Origin: Nemopilema nomurai
Taxonomy: Eukaryota > Cnidaria > Scyphozoa > Rhizostomeae > Rhizostomatidae
Length of the DNA: 64,000 nucleotides
Assembly: GCA_003864495.1 (NCBI GenBank)
Contig: PEDN01001372.1
Location: 124,001-188,000, forward strand
Reading direction: 5' to 3'
Positions 39,201 to 52,200 of the stretch are shown here, one piece after another; the first letter of the stretch is position 1; each line of letters opens with the position of its first letter. The position numbers were made by a program, and so were the translations under genes. The notes under the pieces were generated by a model. That model was not told the origin of the DNA. It did not search any database and saw nothing but the letters and a program-made list of their open reading frames with translations.

Positions 39201-42200
39201 TTGCCAACTGGATTTGTTGTTGACTGTTGATGCCTAACAAAATTCTGAAATGACACAGCACACGGCCTTCTAAACAAGCAGATCTTTAGTTGTTCAGCAC
39301 AAGGCTTGTAGAAACCGTAATAAAGGCTTTGCCAACTCGGGTTTAAATAAATTTGGCCCCTCTACTAACTTGGCTACATCGAGGGTAAACTCAGTAGCTT
39401 GGCATTTGTAGGACCAGGCTTTCTTCCCGAATTACTGCATGAGCACGGAGATGCACACTTACCCTTGTGATGCCAGTTTTCTTTCGCTTTGGACGAAGGT
39501 GTTGAAATATGGGCATGCCATAGAAACCAACCAGCGATGCTGCCATGATATAACTGATGGATTGTTAAGAGAAATTTGCCTGAGAACTCAAACTAAAAAT
39601 TGTTCTTTCTAGCAATCACACACCCCAAAGCCCCACTAGAATCACTGACAAAAGTACAATATAACTTGGCATGATAATTTATAAATACATGGAGCCCCAT
39701 GTGTGCCTAGTAATAATGTGTGTTGGAATAATATTTATATCGCCCATAGAACTTGCAAGGCATACAAATGCAAAACTAATGAATCTCATTGGGAGTAAAA
39801 AGAAATGAAAAACTTTCACTTTCATCCGTGGTATTTTTACATGTCTTTGATATCGGTTAGGTCTCAATCTGTCTTTTCATTTCACCTTATAGAAAGAGTT
39901 CCACTTTTTTTTCATATGACTGTTTTTTATTCTCTTGGGTACGAGGTACAAATATTCTTGAACATGGTTCTCATTGTTGTGTTACTTAACCCATATTCTG
40001 TTTTCCTCGTGTTTCTGCAGAAACTAAATAATTCCTTTATCAAATTAACATACCTTACGACGTACTATGCAGCACTATTGGTTAGCTAATGTTTTGGGGG
40101 GCTAGTGCTCTCCTGTCCACAAGTAACTAAATGACCCTTTTACCAAAAGCCGTAATCTAAAGTAAAAGGATCACACCACAAAAGGAATGTCCTTAATTAA
40201 GCATCGATATTTCTCTATTGTTTTCTTCTTCATCCTCGCTTACTTCACACGTTTTACAGTGTTGATCATATAAAGCGGTTTCGTCTTATCAGCATTAATG
40301 TTTCCAAGTCCTTTGAAGTTTAGCTATCAATTAGAAAGAAATTGAAAGCGACAAAAAGAAACGGCTTTTGATACACGGAAACCCTGGGATGATTTGAAGT
40401 GGATTTATCCTGTAGAAGCACCGCAAAATTTAGCTACAAAATAGAAAGAAACAGCGGATCCATGATTTTTGCATGCTCCAGTACTCAGTTCTCGCAATCA
40501 ATCTTTAAAAGCAGGGTCAAATATTTTATATACCAAAGATATTCACAAAGCAGATCAAGGTTGAAAAATGGCCATTTCCAACCGTTCATGGAATTTACCT
40601 GCGAGTAAACAAAGCTTTATCCGTCATCAAGAAAACAGTTTGTGATATACATGATGGTATTATAACCACAATGACTTTAGTGTCGCTACGAATATCAGGA
40701 AAGGATACAATATGAGAATGATTTCTATCATGGATCCAAATGAACCAAGTGCAGAGAAGGACATCTTGCCGAGTGACGCGTACTACAAAAGAAGGATTTA
40801 TCATCCACTGGAAACGGCATGAATTAGCAATAGTGTGGCATAGATAGTGTTATTAGAAACTTTTGGCAAACGTATATATAGAGAAGCTGCCAATAAAACA
40901 CTCTTCAATGCAGGACTTAGATAGAAGAAAAGTTGAAGGGCAATAATAAAATAATTCTACACATTGCTTTTCCTTTATGTGTCTACTGTGCAATATAAAA
41001 AAATTTCTCATAGAAAACTGTCTGGTGGAAATTATATAAAAAAACCAGCTTCCATACGCACGTGCGTTTTGAAGGGCAACTTCCCGTTCATAAAGAGCAA
41101 GCTCAAAGAGTTGAGTGCAACCATGCACATGCAAGCAGCCTTTGAAGAAAGTTATATCTGTTATTACTACCAAATAGAGTTCTCAAGAGTTCTTAAGTGT
41201 GAAAGCTATCGAGAGCTGACGACAGGTTCAATAAAGACAATGAAAGATGTCGGATATAATTGTTTGCAGATTCGTGTCTGTGGCATTTAAGGAGACGACT
41301 GGCTACATGCAGGAATGGAAGATTTTCAAATGCTATCACGCTAGACGCCGATCGTTGAAAGTCACCGTAAACAATCGCTATTAAGTTGCTTGTAAGAAAA
41401 ACATAATCGTAGTGAGGGAAATTATGCCTGCATTACCACTTCTTATACGTAGCTTCAGGCACCTAGAGTTTGGTAAGATGCAGGGTTTGGATGTAAGCTT
41501 AGTTGCCTATAACAGCACCCACAGCAGCTGTAAAGTCATCGGGCCTCTCTTATGGATAAGCAAGCGAAATTCGCAAATAGCATAATTAATTTGCGCATTG
41601 GGCTTTGTTAACTAGAGTTGAACTCCGTAATGAATTTGAAGACAAAAATCATGAAAAAAGCATGAGAAATATATCTGTGCATTTGACTCGAAGAGATAGC
41701 AATAAAATCAGTGCAAAAAATTATGATTTAACCTACTGTTAGGGCTAGGAGAACCAACAGAGAAACAGGGTACAGCAAATTTCTCTCCCACGCTGACGCA
41801 TCTCGTTCACGCTCTGCAAAATATCATGTGAACAAATGCACACGTATGTATGGATGTCAAAAATGTGTGTATAAACAAGTAAACAACTTTTGCTACGCTC
41901 AAGATATATCAGGTCAATTTGAATGCTAGAAGGCTCGTTTGCAGCGACGAACTCTCACGAACAGCAGAGAAAAGATGGTCTTCAGATATAACAGAAAATA
42001 AGCATCTAAAGTCATAGATGCAAGGCTATCTAATAGAAATATGCGAAAGTCCTTCAAGAGACAAATATCTCTTTTTAGTAGCATAGTTGCCTAATGCTAG
42101 AATACCACGGTGGCTAGATAAACACATGAGAGTACTGACCTAGATAAACAGCATATAATGGGAGCACTGACCATTATCCCGAAGCCATGATCACAGAAAA

Positions 42201-45200
42201 ACAAGCCGCAAACAACGATATACACTGATTGAAACCCAATAACATTCTAGAGAACTTTGAATAAGATCAACGACTTAATACCTAATTCTCGTTTTTCCTC
42301 CAACAGATGAAGAATTTGCGTAGTTTCTGAGTCTGTTTCTAGGCTCGAATGCGATTTTCTTACTCCATTCCCGAGGTGCACTGCAAAGTATAAGACACAA
42401 ATTCAAAGGCATAAGTCTATGCATCATAAATTAAAGACCAACAATACAGGCAAGAAAAAACAAAGACTGAAAATTAAACGTAAGTTCTAGATAAATGGAT
42501 AGCATTTTCCAGATACACATTGAGTTGCCCCAAAGAACGTCGCAAGAAGCAAACTTTGGCCTACAAAGCATTTCTAATGAAAATAAAACCAATCAGGTTT
42601 TTATGTAATGGCTTGTAGTTTTTCAAATGGGACATTTCAGACTTGATATGAAGTAACAAGCCAAACTTGGTCTTCTTTCATGTTACAAGTTAACGGATTA
42701 AATTACCCCATCGAACCCAAAAATTACAAGCAAAATCTTTGGACATTTTCCAGCACTTTCTCTAACAAGAGAAAGAATGTTTGGTCTTTATAATTAGGAC
42801 CGTAAATGAATTTAAAATATTTCTAAACAAACTTGGCATTGCAACTGTGATGTAGTCATAAAGGCTACTGACCTCTATAGTTGAATCTGCGAAGGAGATT
42901 CTCCCTCTGGAGCTCAATTGCATTTATTTCATCATCTAGGTCCCTTAGAAACTGCAAAGGATATACTTTGAGGTCAGATTGCGAAGCAATTAAAAACAGA
43001 TGAATATCTTTTTTCTCAAGAATATCCACACCTAATATCATGTCTTGCCCAAGTTAGTAAAGTGCATGTGACAACAGGACAAATAGCAAAAATATCACAA
43101 GCTTAAAAATAAACCAAAGGTAATTAGCATTTTGAAAAGAATTTCCCTATAGGACTGGTAAGTAGATTATCTTAATTACAATTCAAGCAGGACTGGTAAG
43201 TAGATTATCTTAATTACAATTCAAGCAGAGTTAATCCTGTTTTGCAAATATTCATAAAATTACAGTAGTCCTTACAGCAAATAGCTTCTAAAAATCATAA
43301 AAAGGGCAAATAAAAATCACTTAGAGGACAAATTTGAATCGAAAATTATTGTGCTAAATACATTATTCCATTTAAGAAAGGAAATAAATTGAAAGTCGAG
43401 TATGGTTCCACCTTACCTGTGGTTTTACAACATACTGCCCTAGAACACTGAACAGTCTAGCAAATCCAAGTGGTGTGCACACTACAACATAACATTAACA
43501 ATTATGGAACCAAAAAGATAGTTGGAAGAAAGCATTGACACCATAACTTTGCTTCATGTGATTAACCATATTACTTTCTGAACTTGGCATTCCCTTCAAG
43601 ATTAACAAAAACTATGAAAATGATATGTTACCTATGTTCAATCAAGATTTAACTACCTTTACTGTAAATAAGAGCTAGGCATCTAGATACCTTAAATGCT
43701 TGAAAATAACTTTTCACAGACTTTCAAAGAACTAAACAAATAACCTGCAGGCACCAGGCTGATAGTTACTCAAGGACAATCATGTTTTGAACATATATAA
43801 CATAAAGCATTCTTCTTTATCACAAACAGCAATGGTAGAACTAAGAAGCACCTATAAGGTTCTTTAAACCAATTTTAGAACTCTGTGCTATAATAGGTAG
43901 CATTAATATCTGCTGTGTGACTGGGCTATTCAAAGTTTATCAAAAATAAATGTAACACAAAACTTTTCCAAAAGTAATGCAAACTTACACAGCTGAAGCA
44001 GCACACCAAATAGTGAGATGCATGAGTATATAAATGGAAGGTGTGGAAGCCAGGAATCTAGAAGAAAACTTTTTGAATAGAGATTGAATGTATATTCATA
44101 ATGTGTATTTATTGAAGATAAAAGGTCATTCAAATTGGCTTTGAACTGACTAAGAGCAAAATAAATCTGTTCAGAAATGCTTACATACAAGTTTAAAGAA
44201 ATGGGCATAAGTCTTGTAATAATGCCAGCTAGATGCACTGAGTTTAAGAATGTTAGAAGCAGAAGGCAGGTTTTTAAAAGCAACTTACCAACATTCATGG
44301 GATCTTTAGTGTCATTATTGGTGAAAACGATACCATATATGACCCAGGCCAAGCTGAAGACTAGTACGCCAAGTAAAGCTAGTACTACAAATGTCTCATA
44401 CACTCTGGCTTTCACACCCTAGAATTGAAAAATAATACACTATAAAAAAATGACAGCAAACTTTTTGAAATGATAAAAAAACTGATTGCTGAAAAATTTT
44501 CAGTCAGTTTAATCAATGATTTTATTCTGAATTTAATAAATAAGCCATTTAAAATGAGATGCCAGAAATGTACAATTAAAGACCTGGTAAACCTCTCTTG
44601 CATAAAAGAAGAAATGAAAATTATTACTCAGCTAATTCTAAAATCTAGATTTAAGTTCCAGTTTTAATCAAAGATGTGATCTGAAAACACATCTTAATAT
44701 GATGCATTTGAAGAATATCTTTGGTAAGAAATATCATGGCATTGAGATTATTTAGATGAATGGCCTAAGTACCTTCCTTGATCCAGCCAGACCCTCTGAT
44801 TCAGTGAAAAAATAGGCAAATGGCATGGCCACAAACAAAGCAATGTATGTGCCAAGAAAAATTTGGTTCCAAAGACCTACAGAGAAAAGATATCTATAAG
44901 GCAAAGATGCAATTTGAAACTACTTGTCATGACTACTGATATAAAAGGTGTCAATATTATATTTAAGTCAAGTCAAAAAGGCATTATGTATATATGCATT
45001 TGCAAACATTAAAGCTACCAAGGTATATTTGGCAGTAAGCTTCTTTACATCTAGGTGGTGGAGAAAGTAAAAGAAGGATGGCATGAATAGATATTAAAAT
45101 GTACCTTGTATTAGTGAGTCATTCAACCACTTAATATAGTAGCTTTGAGGGTATCGGAGAAGAACTTCATTGCTTATGATTGAGAATGGCAGCAGCAAAA

Positions 45201-48007
45201 CAGCTCCAATTGAAATTGACATGGTGAAGCAACAAAGTGCGATTCTGAAAAATATACATTTCAGCTTTAAAAATTTGGAAAGGAATTAGCTTGCCTTAGA
45301 AAGCTGAAAAAAACTTTGCTTATCTTGACAATTACTTGGAAAGAAATAAATGCCATAAAATTCTTCCTAGTAAAAAATTATGACTGGAGGTTGAGAAAGG
45401 ACTTATCAGTGATGCATAATCAATTCAAGATTAATTATCATTTTGTAGCAGAATGACAAAAAGGAAAATTTGATGGTCTATTGAAATCAAGAAAGCAGAA
45501 TAACGTTTTAGTGTAAAAAGTATGAAAAATTAGAAAACAAGTTTAACATGAAATTAAATAGAGCCTACGATATTCTATAAACAGTGTCTTCTTCATCATC
45601 TGGAAAAGAGAAGAACTTGAAATTAAAGCACAGTATCAATCTTTGCATAGACATTAGCAGTTAAAATAAAAACATCCAAGATTATATACACTTGTGTATA
45701 TTTGTATGTGTAAAATTGCCAGAAAATGTCTACTAGCTTATAAAATTCTGCAGCTCTAACATAAGTTTATTTTCAAGTCCTTGTCTATTTATCCAAAAAT
45801 TGTAATTTATACACTACCGTTCAAAAAGTCTTGGGACGATTCGAAGTTTTGAATCTTGTGGTGAATGAAAGCAATTTAAGGAGATCAAAAAAATGTATCT
45901 TTTGAAACACTCTTATTATCCTTTAAAATGGTCTAAATAACACAGTAAAAGCATCAACAAGTTGCAAATTTCAGCTCTCTTTATTCATTACAATTAATTA
46001 TCAGAATTTGAAACCTCTGGGCTTTTACCTTCTAGCAAATTAATCAAGATTTATCCGGTTTTCTGGTCTCTCAATAAAGACCTTTCATGTCTTGGCGTAT
46101 GGAACTTCTTTGGTCTGCGGACCCTTGGCAAATCTTTCATGGCTCTAAATTTAAAGAACTTTTTGCACACAGCGAAAGCAGCATTCTTTTAGCGGCCCAC
46201 GATTGAGATTTTACTTTTACTTTATAAGAGATTTTACTTTTATAGCTTTTACCATTATTTTTTTAAAAGATAATTTCCAGACGCTTCTTGTATGATATTT
46301 TAGGATGTTTGATAACCTCTATGTTCATGTTTCTGGCCTAGAAATTTTTTTACGGTTAATCGTTTTCAAAAAGTGTATCGAAATTGAAATACTTCAAAAC
46401 TTGAACAATGTCTTGTGAAAGTTTCATGGAAATTGCCAGTTGTAGTACTTAATAAGAAAGGATCAAAGTCAGCTTTTTTAAAGCTTTTATCATAAGCGTC
46501 TTTCGAAACTTCAAATCATCCCAAGACTTTTTGAACGGTAGTGTATATATCTCAAAGTAGAACAAGGTTTTCTTACCATATATGCTGTCTCTTTTCTTTT
46601 TTAAATATCTTATGATGGCATATGATGTGAAATACAAGCAGATGAAAACCAACAATGAGATCTAGAAAAACAATATATAATTCAATTTCCTTTATGTAGA
46701 ACATCAGATAACATTAAAGTTGGTCTCTTGATTATGAGAAGTTCACAAAATATTATCAATAAACACCTTACTCATGCATGATTAATGCAATAGTCAACAC
46801 TTGAAAATGATTGCAAATCAGAAAAGGGTCTGTCCTTTGTAGAAAATTTATTCATTTATATTTAAATAGGAATAGGAGAGTGTGTGGACTGTCCCCACAA
46901 TGTGGAACAGAACAAAACTTAAATGCAAAAACCAAGCTGTATACCATAACAAAATTGATGGTAATAAAAGTATTCTATACTTGATTAACTCATTTGCGGA
47001 TGTAGCACACAATTTTTTATACTTTTGATACATAACTTGATGTGAGCCCAAATTGTTTAAAGCCAAGAAGAAGAACTAACTAGCCTTTGGTCTCTGCCAC
47101 CATCATGCAAATTAAAAAGACTGGACAATTAGTGCCACATTCCAATGGAATTAAGCACCCCACCGGTTCATTGATGCCTTATTTACTGGCATTTATTATT
47201 ACTCAAATTCCAAAAACTACATCCCTCAAGATATCATAATGCCCAAGAGTAAGTAAGTAGTTTTCTGCATTAAATTACTGAGTTACAGAAAATAATTCAA
47301 AACAAATTAAGAACGTTTTAGAATATTTTTAAGACTGAAGGAAACTGGTTGAGACCAAAATCTTCTGCTTTAAGACATAATTTAAAATAATATGTTCCTA
47401 GATTATTCATTCTCAAAATTACACAATCTCATTTTCTATTGTGACCTTTTCTCGTGAGATTATTCTATATTACTGTCACATTTGTCAAGAGATTTCAGGT
47501 AGACATTTCTCATAAAAGGAAAACTTATGAAGCATTTTTTCTTTTTTTACCTCAAAAATTCAAATTTCCTTTAGCCAATCTTTGATAAGGTAAAGCGCAT
47601 AGTACATAATTTGCTGCTGCAAGTCAACCGAATATTCACATACATTTAATCGTCACGAAAATTAAACAAATGCTAATGGACTTTGTGACAGCTAATGGTG
47701 ACCATCTTCTAAGATCAAAAGTTCACTTTAGCAACATTTTAAACTTGATCTGATCAACAAACTGACTTTACAGAAACAGCATATCCTTGACTACAAGAAT
47801 CATAATTTACATATATCTTAGCATTGCAAGGCAGTTGGTTTACACTGAAACTAGTTTTGTATAGGTAGGGTAGCTGCTTCGGGTATGGTGGCAGGTGTAA
47901 GGTACTCTAACTTTTGCGGAATTTGAAAATCAAAGGCAGCTTACCGTGCTTTGTCTAACAACTTCATAAAAGTATTTTTCATGCTTTTCTTCTTCTGACC
48001 AATCCAT
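36277..48007 (-). CDS. LMBR1: LMBR1/LIMR-family multi-pass membrane protein
   Basis: Sixteen exons: 47945-48007, 46577-46661, 45569-45599, 45105-45244, 44773-44876, 44289-44418, 43989-44057, 43417-43481, 42873-42951, 42282-42380, 41737-41813, 41062-41139, 40709-40782, 39463-39553, 37284-37350, 36277-36491. Phases agree throughout, giving 488 aa against about 490 in vertebrates. Family landmarks include AVLLLPFSIISNEVLL, FIYSCISLFGVLLQL, SAWERNLLYP, IEIILIFYIMAASLVGFYG, LVLSSALPILART and RLDWLGNYHVVLFYNL. About nine membrane segments are visible: near residues 22-41, 61-83, 110-131, 150-173, 190-208, 302-331 (possibly two), 352-377, 396-414 and 431-455. A charged cytosolic loop lies at 229-300. 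Vertebrates have paralogues LMBR1 and LMBR1L (lipocalin receptor, Wnt regulation); this looks like the single invertebrate copy, so paralogue assignment is not meaningful. The start has a good AAAATGG context. Confidence 0.95.
38564..38595. repeat. 16-bp tandem duplication in LMBR1 intron 14
   Basis: Two exact adjacent copies of TTTCTTTTACTTATAG. Read on the plus strand, the unit resembles a polypyrimidine tract plus acceptor, but the host gene is on the other strand. Confidence 0.85.
43151..43226. repeat. Exact 38-bp tandem duplication in LMBR1 intron 8
   Basis: Two identical 38-bp copies (beginning AGGACTGGTAAGTAGATT) lie head to tail in the intron between exons 8 and 9. Complete identity suggests a very recent duplication or an assembly artefact. 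The unit contains GGTAAGT, a perfect donor-like site, but on the strand opposite the gene. Confidence 0.95.
45812..46543 (-). mobile_element. Decayed Tc1/mariner element in LMBR1 intron 2
   Basis: The ends are inverted repeats of about 38 bp starting CACTACCGTTCAAAAAGT, each flanked by TA; the two ends differ at only a few positions. CACTACCGTTC next to TA is typical of Tc1-like transposons. On the minus strand near 46,135-46,050 a remnant reads DLPRVRRPKKFHTPRHERS and then LLRDQKTG before a stop. This resembles the GRPRK-type linker after the first helix-turn-helix of Tc1 transposases. The catalytic DDE part is missing, so this 732-bp copy is an internally deleted, non-autonomous derivative. 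Confidence 0.88.
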
Positions 48008-49283
48008 TTTTTTCGCGTACCGTAGTGCAAAGGAATGTGCTATTCAGGATTCCGTGATTGTGCCAGGCATCAAATTGAAAAATCTCAGGCCTAAGTCCAT
48101 TCATAAGATAATTTCTCTTGCCATAACAAAACTCTCTTGATAAAAGTTCAAAGGTCTAATTCTGCAATAATTATGACATCTGATGCCTCCATGGCATCCA
48201 GGATATTGTTCGACAGCGGCTGTCGACAACTGGCGAAAGGCATCAATCTAGTAAGTTAACCGCCATTTTAATTCTTCATAAACAATAATCGACCCGGAGT
48301 AGGGGGTAGCTAGTGACATTACCAGGGGGTCAGCAAACAAAGTTAATCCTCTAAACATTGCTGTGGTTGGTCTTGATTTGACGGTTGAGTTATCCAGATT
48401 TTTCACAAGTTAAGTATAGGAATTCTTATTAAGACTTAACATATAAACTAAAAATACTGGAAGAATATTTCTGACAACTAAATATCTTGTGGAGACAATT
48501 TTTGAGAAAACACTTTTTTTGCCTATAGGTATCATTCATAAGGAATATTCTTGTTCGCTAATGATCAACAGCTGAACAGAATTTGATCACCCTGAATTTC
48601 TTTTATCAGATAATGAGGCAAGACTACCCTCCAATCGAATAATTTCATTTCTTTTGTTGGCAATCAGAGACACTTAGGCTACCAATTTAGGCTGTCGAAT
48701 CGGGCTATGAATTTAGAGTGTCGATTTGGTACAGTACTCTTAGGTAGCTAATAAACGGGGGGGGGGACGCTTATTAATTTTTCAGTTTTTTCCCGACCCC
48801 CGGAGCTTATTAGATCCCGCGTTTATTGATGTTCCAGATTTTTTTCTGAGAAAATGTTTTTCTTCACAAGTTGCAGTTGGCCAATTTCAAAGGATCGGAA
48901 ACAAAAACGAGATTGCTGTCAATCAGTTGCAAACGTCCTTGAATACAAAAAGACATTTTTCTTGTTGTGTTGCAATTTTCAGTATTTTTGAAATTCCGAC
49001 AAACCTCTTTCAGCTTTTCTAGTCACTCTTCTTAGCTCCATAATAACGAGGGCCTGGGCATCAAAGATTAAGCCGGGACGATTTAGCAAAGTTAAAGGTG
49101 AATTCTTCAAACTCTAAACAATACATCTTGATTAAATACGACAAGACAAAAAAATAGTTGCTAAATACACCATGTGCCTAAGTACATACATACACACATG
49201 AACTCTCTGCAAATTTAGGAGTTACACAGTTCTGACAATATTTATATATACCTATATATATAATGGAAATGGGTGACCTATTT
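48008..49283. other. Intergenic region between LMBR1 and GPD1
   Basis: This 1.3-kb gap holds the LMBR1 promoter side (right of 48,008) and the GPD1 3' untranslated region (left of 49,283). A G run is present at about 48,759-48,767. No exon is seen. A minus-strand TATAAA variant poly(A) signal for GPD1 lies near 49,243, about 40 bp past the stop, in an AT-rich run. Confidence 0.5.
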
Positions 49284-52200
49284 TCAGAAATGTTCCGAAA
49301 GAGTTTCGATGAGATGCGTGGGTGGCTCGTTTTCATAGAAAATCCTGTAGATGGAAATCATCAAGGGAAACCTGCAAGAGAAGTTACGTGGCCATAATGC
49401 AATCAATATGGTAATAATTGCGAAACAACACGAGTCATTTCATTTTAGCATGCTCGCAATCATACCAACTGTTGTAGACAGAAAATAACTAAATTGGACA
49501 ACAATGGTACACACTTCAAAATTCGCTGAAGAATCAAAACAAGTATAGCAAAATGGCAGATCACAATGATACCAACTTCCAAATGCCTCTTTATATGCTA
49601 TTTTATGTGATACAGAACTTTTGTTTGAATAGTATAGATCAAGCCCATTTTGGCAACTTGAAAGCGAAATAAAAGATGTTAATTCCAAGATAACGTGTAA
49701 AAGTATTTCTACTTTGAAATAGCATAATTTTTATGTCCAAGCTTTCCTTAATGTCAATGCTCTGAAAAGAACTGATTTACCTATTCATTTACCGAATTGC
49801 TCGAGACACGTTATATTCAAGGCAATGTAAAACAATGTTTCTCTTTGCTGATTACCATCAACAATCAAAACACCTCGATAAATTGTCACATTAAATAAAA
49901 GAGTAAAATCAAAAGAAGAAAATGCTCACTGGTCTTCCATCTTCTTGTCCTTCAGCAAAAGATACACCTGATGAGCAGTATGTGGTCCTTGCAGCTTTTG
50001 TCCATTAAGCATTTCTTCTTCAAGCTCAAATATGCTCTAAAAATTACAAAATATGTATGATTGAAGTTAAACAAAATCATCGATTGCTTTTGCATCAAAT
50101 ATTCCTGATAAATATTTTATTGTTGAACTTCTAGGGCCACCCGACTCTCAAACTTGTCTACCATTAAAAATTCTTCGATATTCAAGACACTGCTAAACAA
50201 TCATATCATTATATCTATACTAATCAATGTTGATTATTTCAGTAACAACTCTCCTATCAATCCATAGTAGACATACGTATTTAATTCACAAAACGACAAT
50301 ACATCCATTCAAACAAATATATTGGTCATTAAGAGCTAAAAAGCTCGTGTTTCGCTTTCTCGAATAAAACCTTGCAGCTAAACCCCACTCTTCTATTTGA
50401 AAAGTACCCTTCAGAATTCAAATTAGGATACTGCCAAACCTACTGACCTTGCCTGTTTTGACAAAGGCCTCCGCAACGCGTCTGTTTCTGCCACCATAAC
50501 AGGTTGCAATCAAGTCTGCAACACCACAGGATTCTAAAAATGTACTATCCAGCACATTGTCATAGAAGGTTTTTGCAAACAGCGTCATCTCAACCATGCC
50601 TAGCCTAATTATTGCCGCTTTCGTGTTTTCGCCGTACCTGCAAGAGATGACATGCAAAATGAATAACATTCATGTGGGCAAAAAAATATTTTTGCCAAAG
50701 TGTCTACGTTTGATGCAAAGTGGCACAAACAGCGGAGTAAAACTGAGGCCTATCTGTAGATAAAGCTTCACAACGAGTGATAGGTACAGCTATAGTCTTG
50801 GCTAATGACACAGTTGATCAATCTAAATAGTCTGCGGGAAGAAGGATATCTATCTCATGCAAAGATCTCAATGATTTCATGAGACTTGCAGGTGGTAAAA
50901 AGAACAACATCACCCACTGTTGACCGCTCATGCTCCGTGACCTAAAAACATTTGCTAGAAGAACATGCCTTGCGAACCCAAAGAAAGTGTTCTGTGAATC
51001 ATAGAGAGTGCGAAAAAACCTACCCGAGCGAGACTCGAACCCACGACCCCTGACTTTGTACGCCAAGTGCTCTACCAACTGAGCTATCGGCTCATGATTT
51101 CAAGCCGTCATTCGAGGCCAAACCAAAAAACATCAGACAAAAATAACAAAACAAATAAACGATGTAGAAGACAGAACTTACCCTAGACCGTCAATGACTC
51201 CTGCACCAGTGGCAACAATATTCTAGAGGAAATTGATTTAAACAGGATAAAAAATAAAATACTGAATTCGTATTAAAGATTTAAAAAAACTAGTTGCTCT
51301 CTCGAGCTCAATCTCTTCAAGAACAAGGACAAATTGCGAACAAATAAATGACGAAAAAACATTTAAAAAATTTCTACTGAATTGATGTTATGTCACTTGC
51401 AACAAGTGTTTTCAAATGTAAAAATTCAAAATCTACCTTGAGGGCACCACACAGCTCAACTGTATGTTCATCTTCTACGCATTTCACTTTGAAATATTCG
51501 CAATGAAAAAGATTCTTCCACATTTCCCATTGCGACTTGTCATTACAGCCTGAAATTTTAAAAGCATGAAAATACAGAAAATTACATAGGATTACAATAT
51601 AAACCTTGTTGTCGGTTCATTAACCATCATCATACAATACCCCCAAATGGCACCAGTTGTAAATAGGCTCAATTCAATTGAGTTCCAATGTCTAAAACCA
51701 CGTCAAATCATTGGATTCAGTTATTCAAAAAGAATTCAGACAAACGTCAAAAACGCAACCCAAAAAATGAGACTTGGGCGTCCAGGCTAACCATTGGAAC
51801 ATCTTCCAAGTAGTAAATTATCAGTGTTTACCTGGATTGTTACAAACTTTGGCATTGAGAGAAAGTGAACTATTCGGCAAGGAAACGTTGGTAGATAACA
51901 CACAGAAGATTAATGAAGAAGAAACATTCGTTGCTAAAGGAAAGAGCAATTGATCAGCTAATCAAATTTAGACAAATTTGAAGCAAAACTAAAATGGAAA
52001 AATTCTAAATTTAAAAACAACAAACAGCTATTGTAAACGAATTTTTAAAAAATTACCCTACTTTTCCTACAAGAAAATTAAATTCTAATACAGAAAAATT
52101 ACAGCCTTTTAGTTGGATTTCTTTTTCCATTTCTTAAAATAGCTATGGCGTCAATTCATTACCTATAGTTGCTTCGGTGAACTTTTCATCCGCTACTTCA

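Noticed and set aside
39640..39870. Alternative LMBR1 exon with a hydrophobic minus-strand frame (YIVLL... region)
   Set aside because: It meets stop codons and cannot join in phase; the exons at 41,062-41,139 and 40,709-40,782 supply the missing family segment exactly.
50818..51078. 86-codon minus-strand frame beginning in the tRNA-like element
   Set aside because: The first 22 residues are simply the translated tRNA-like sequence; a typical by-product of a SINE.
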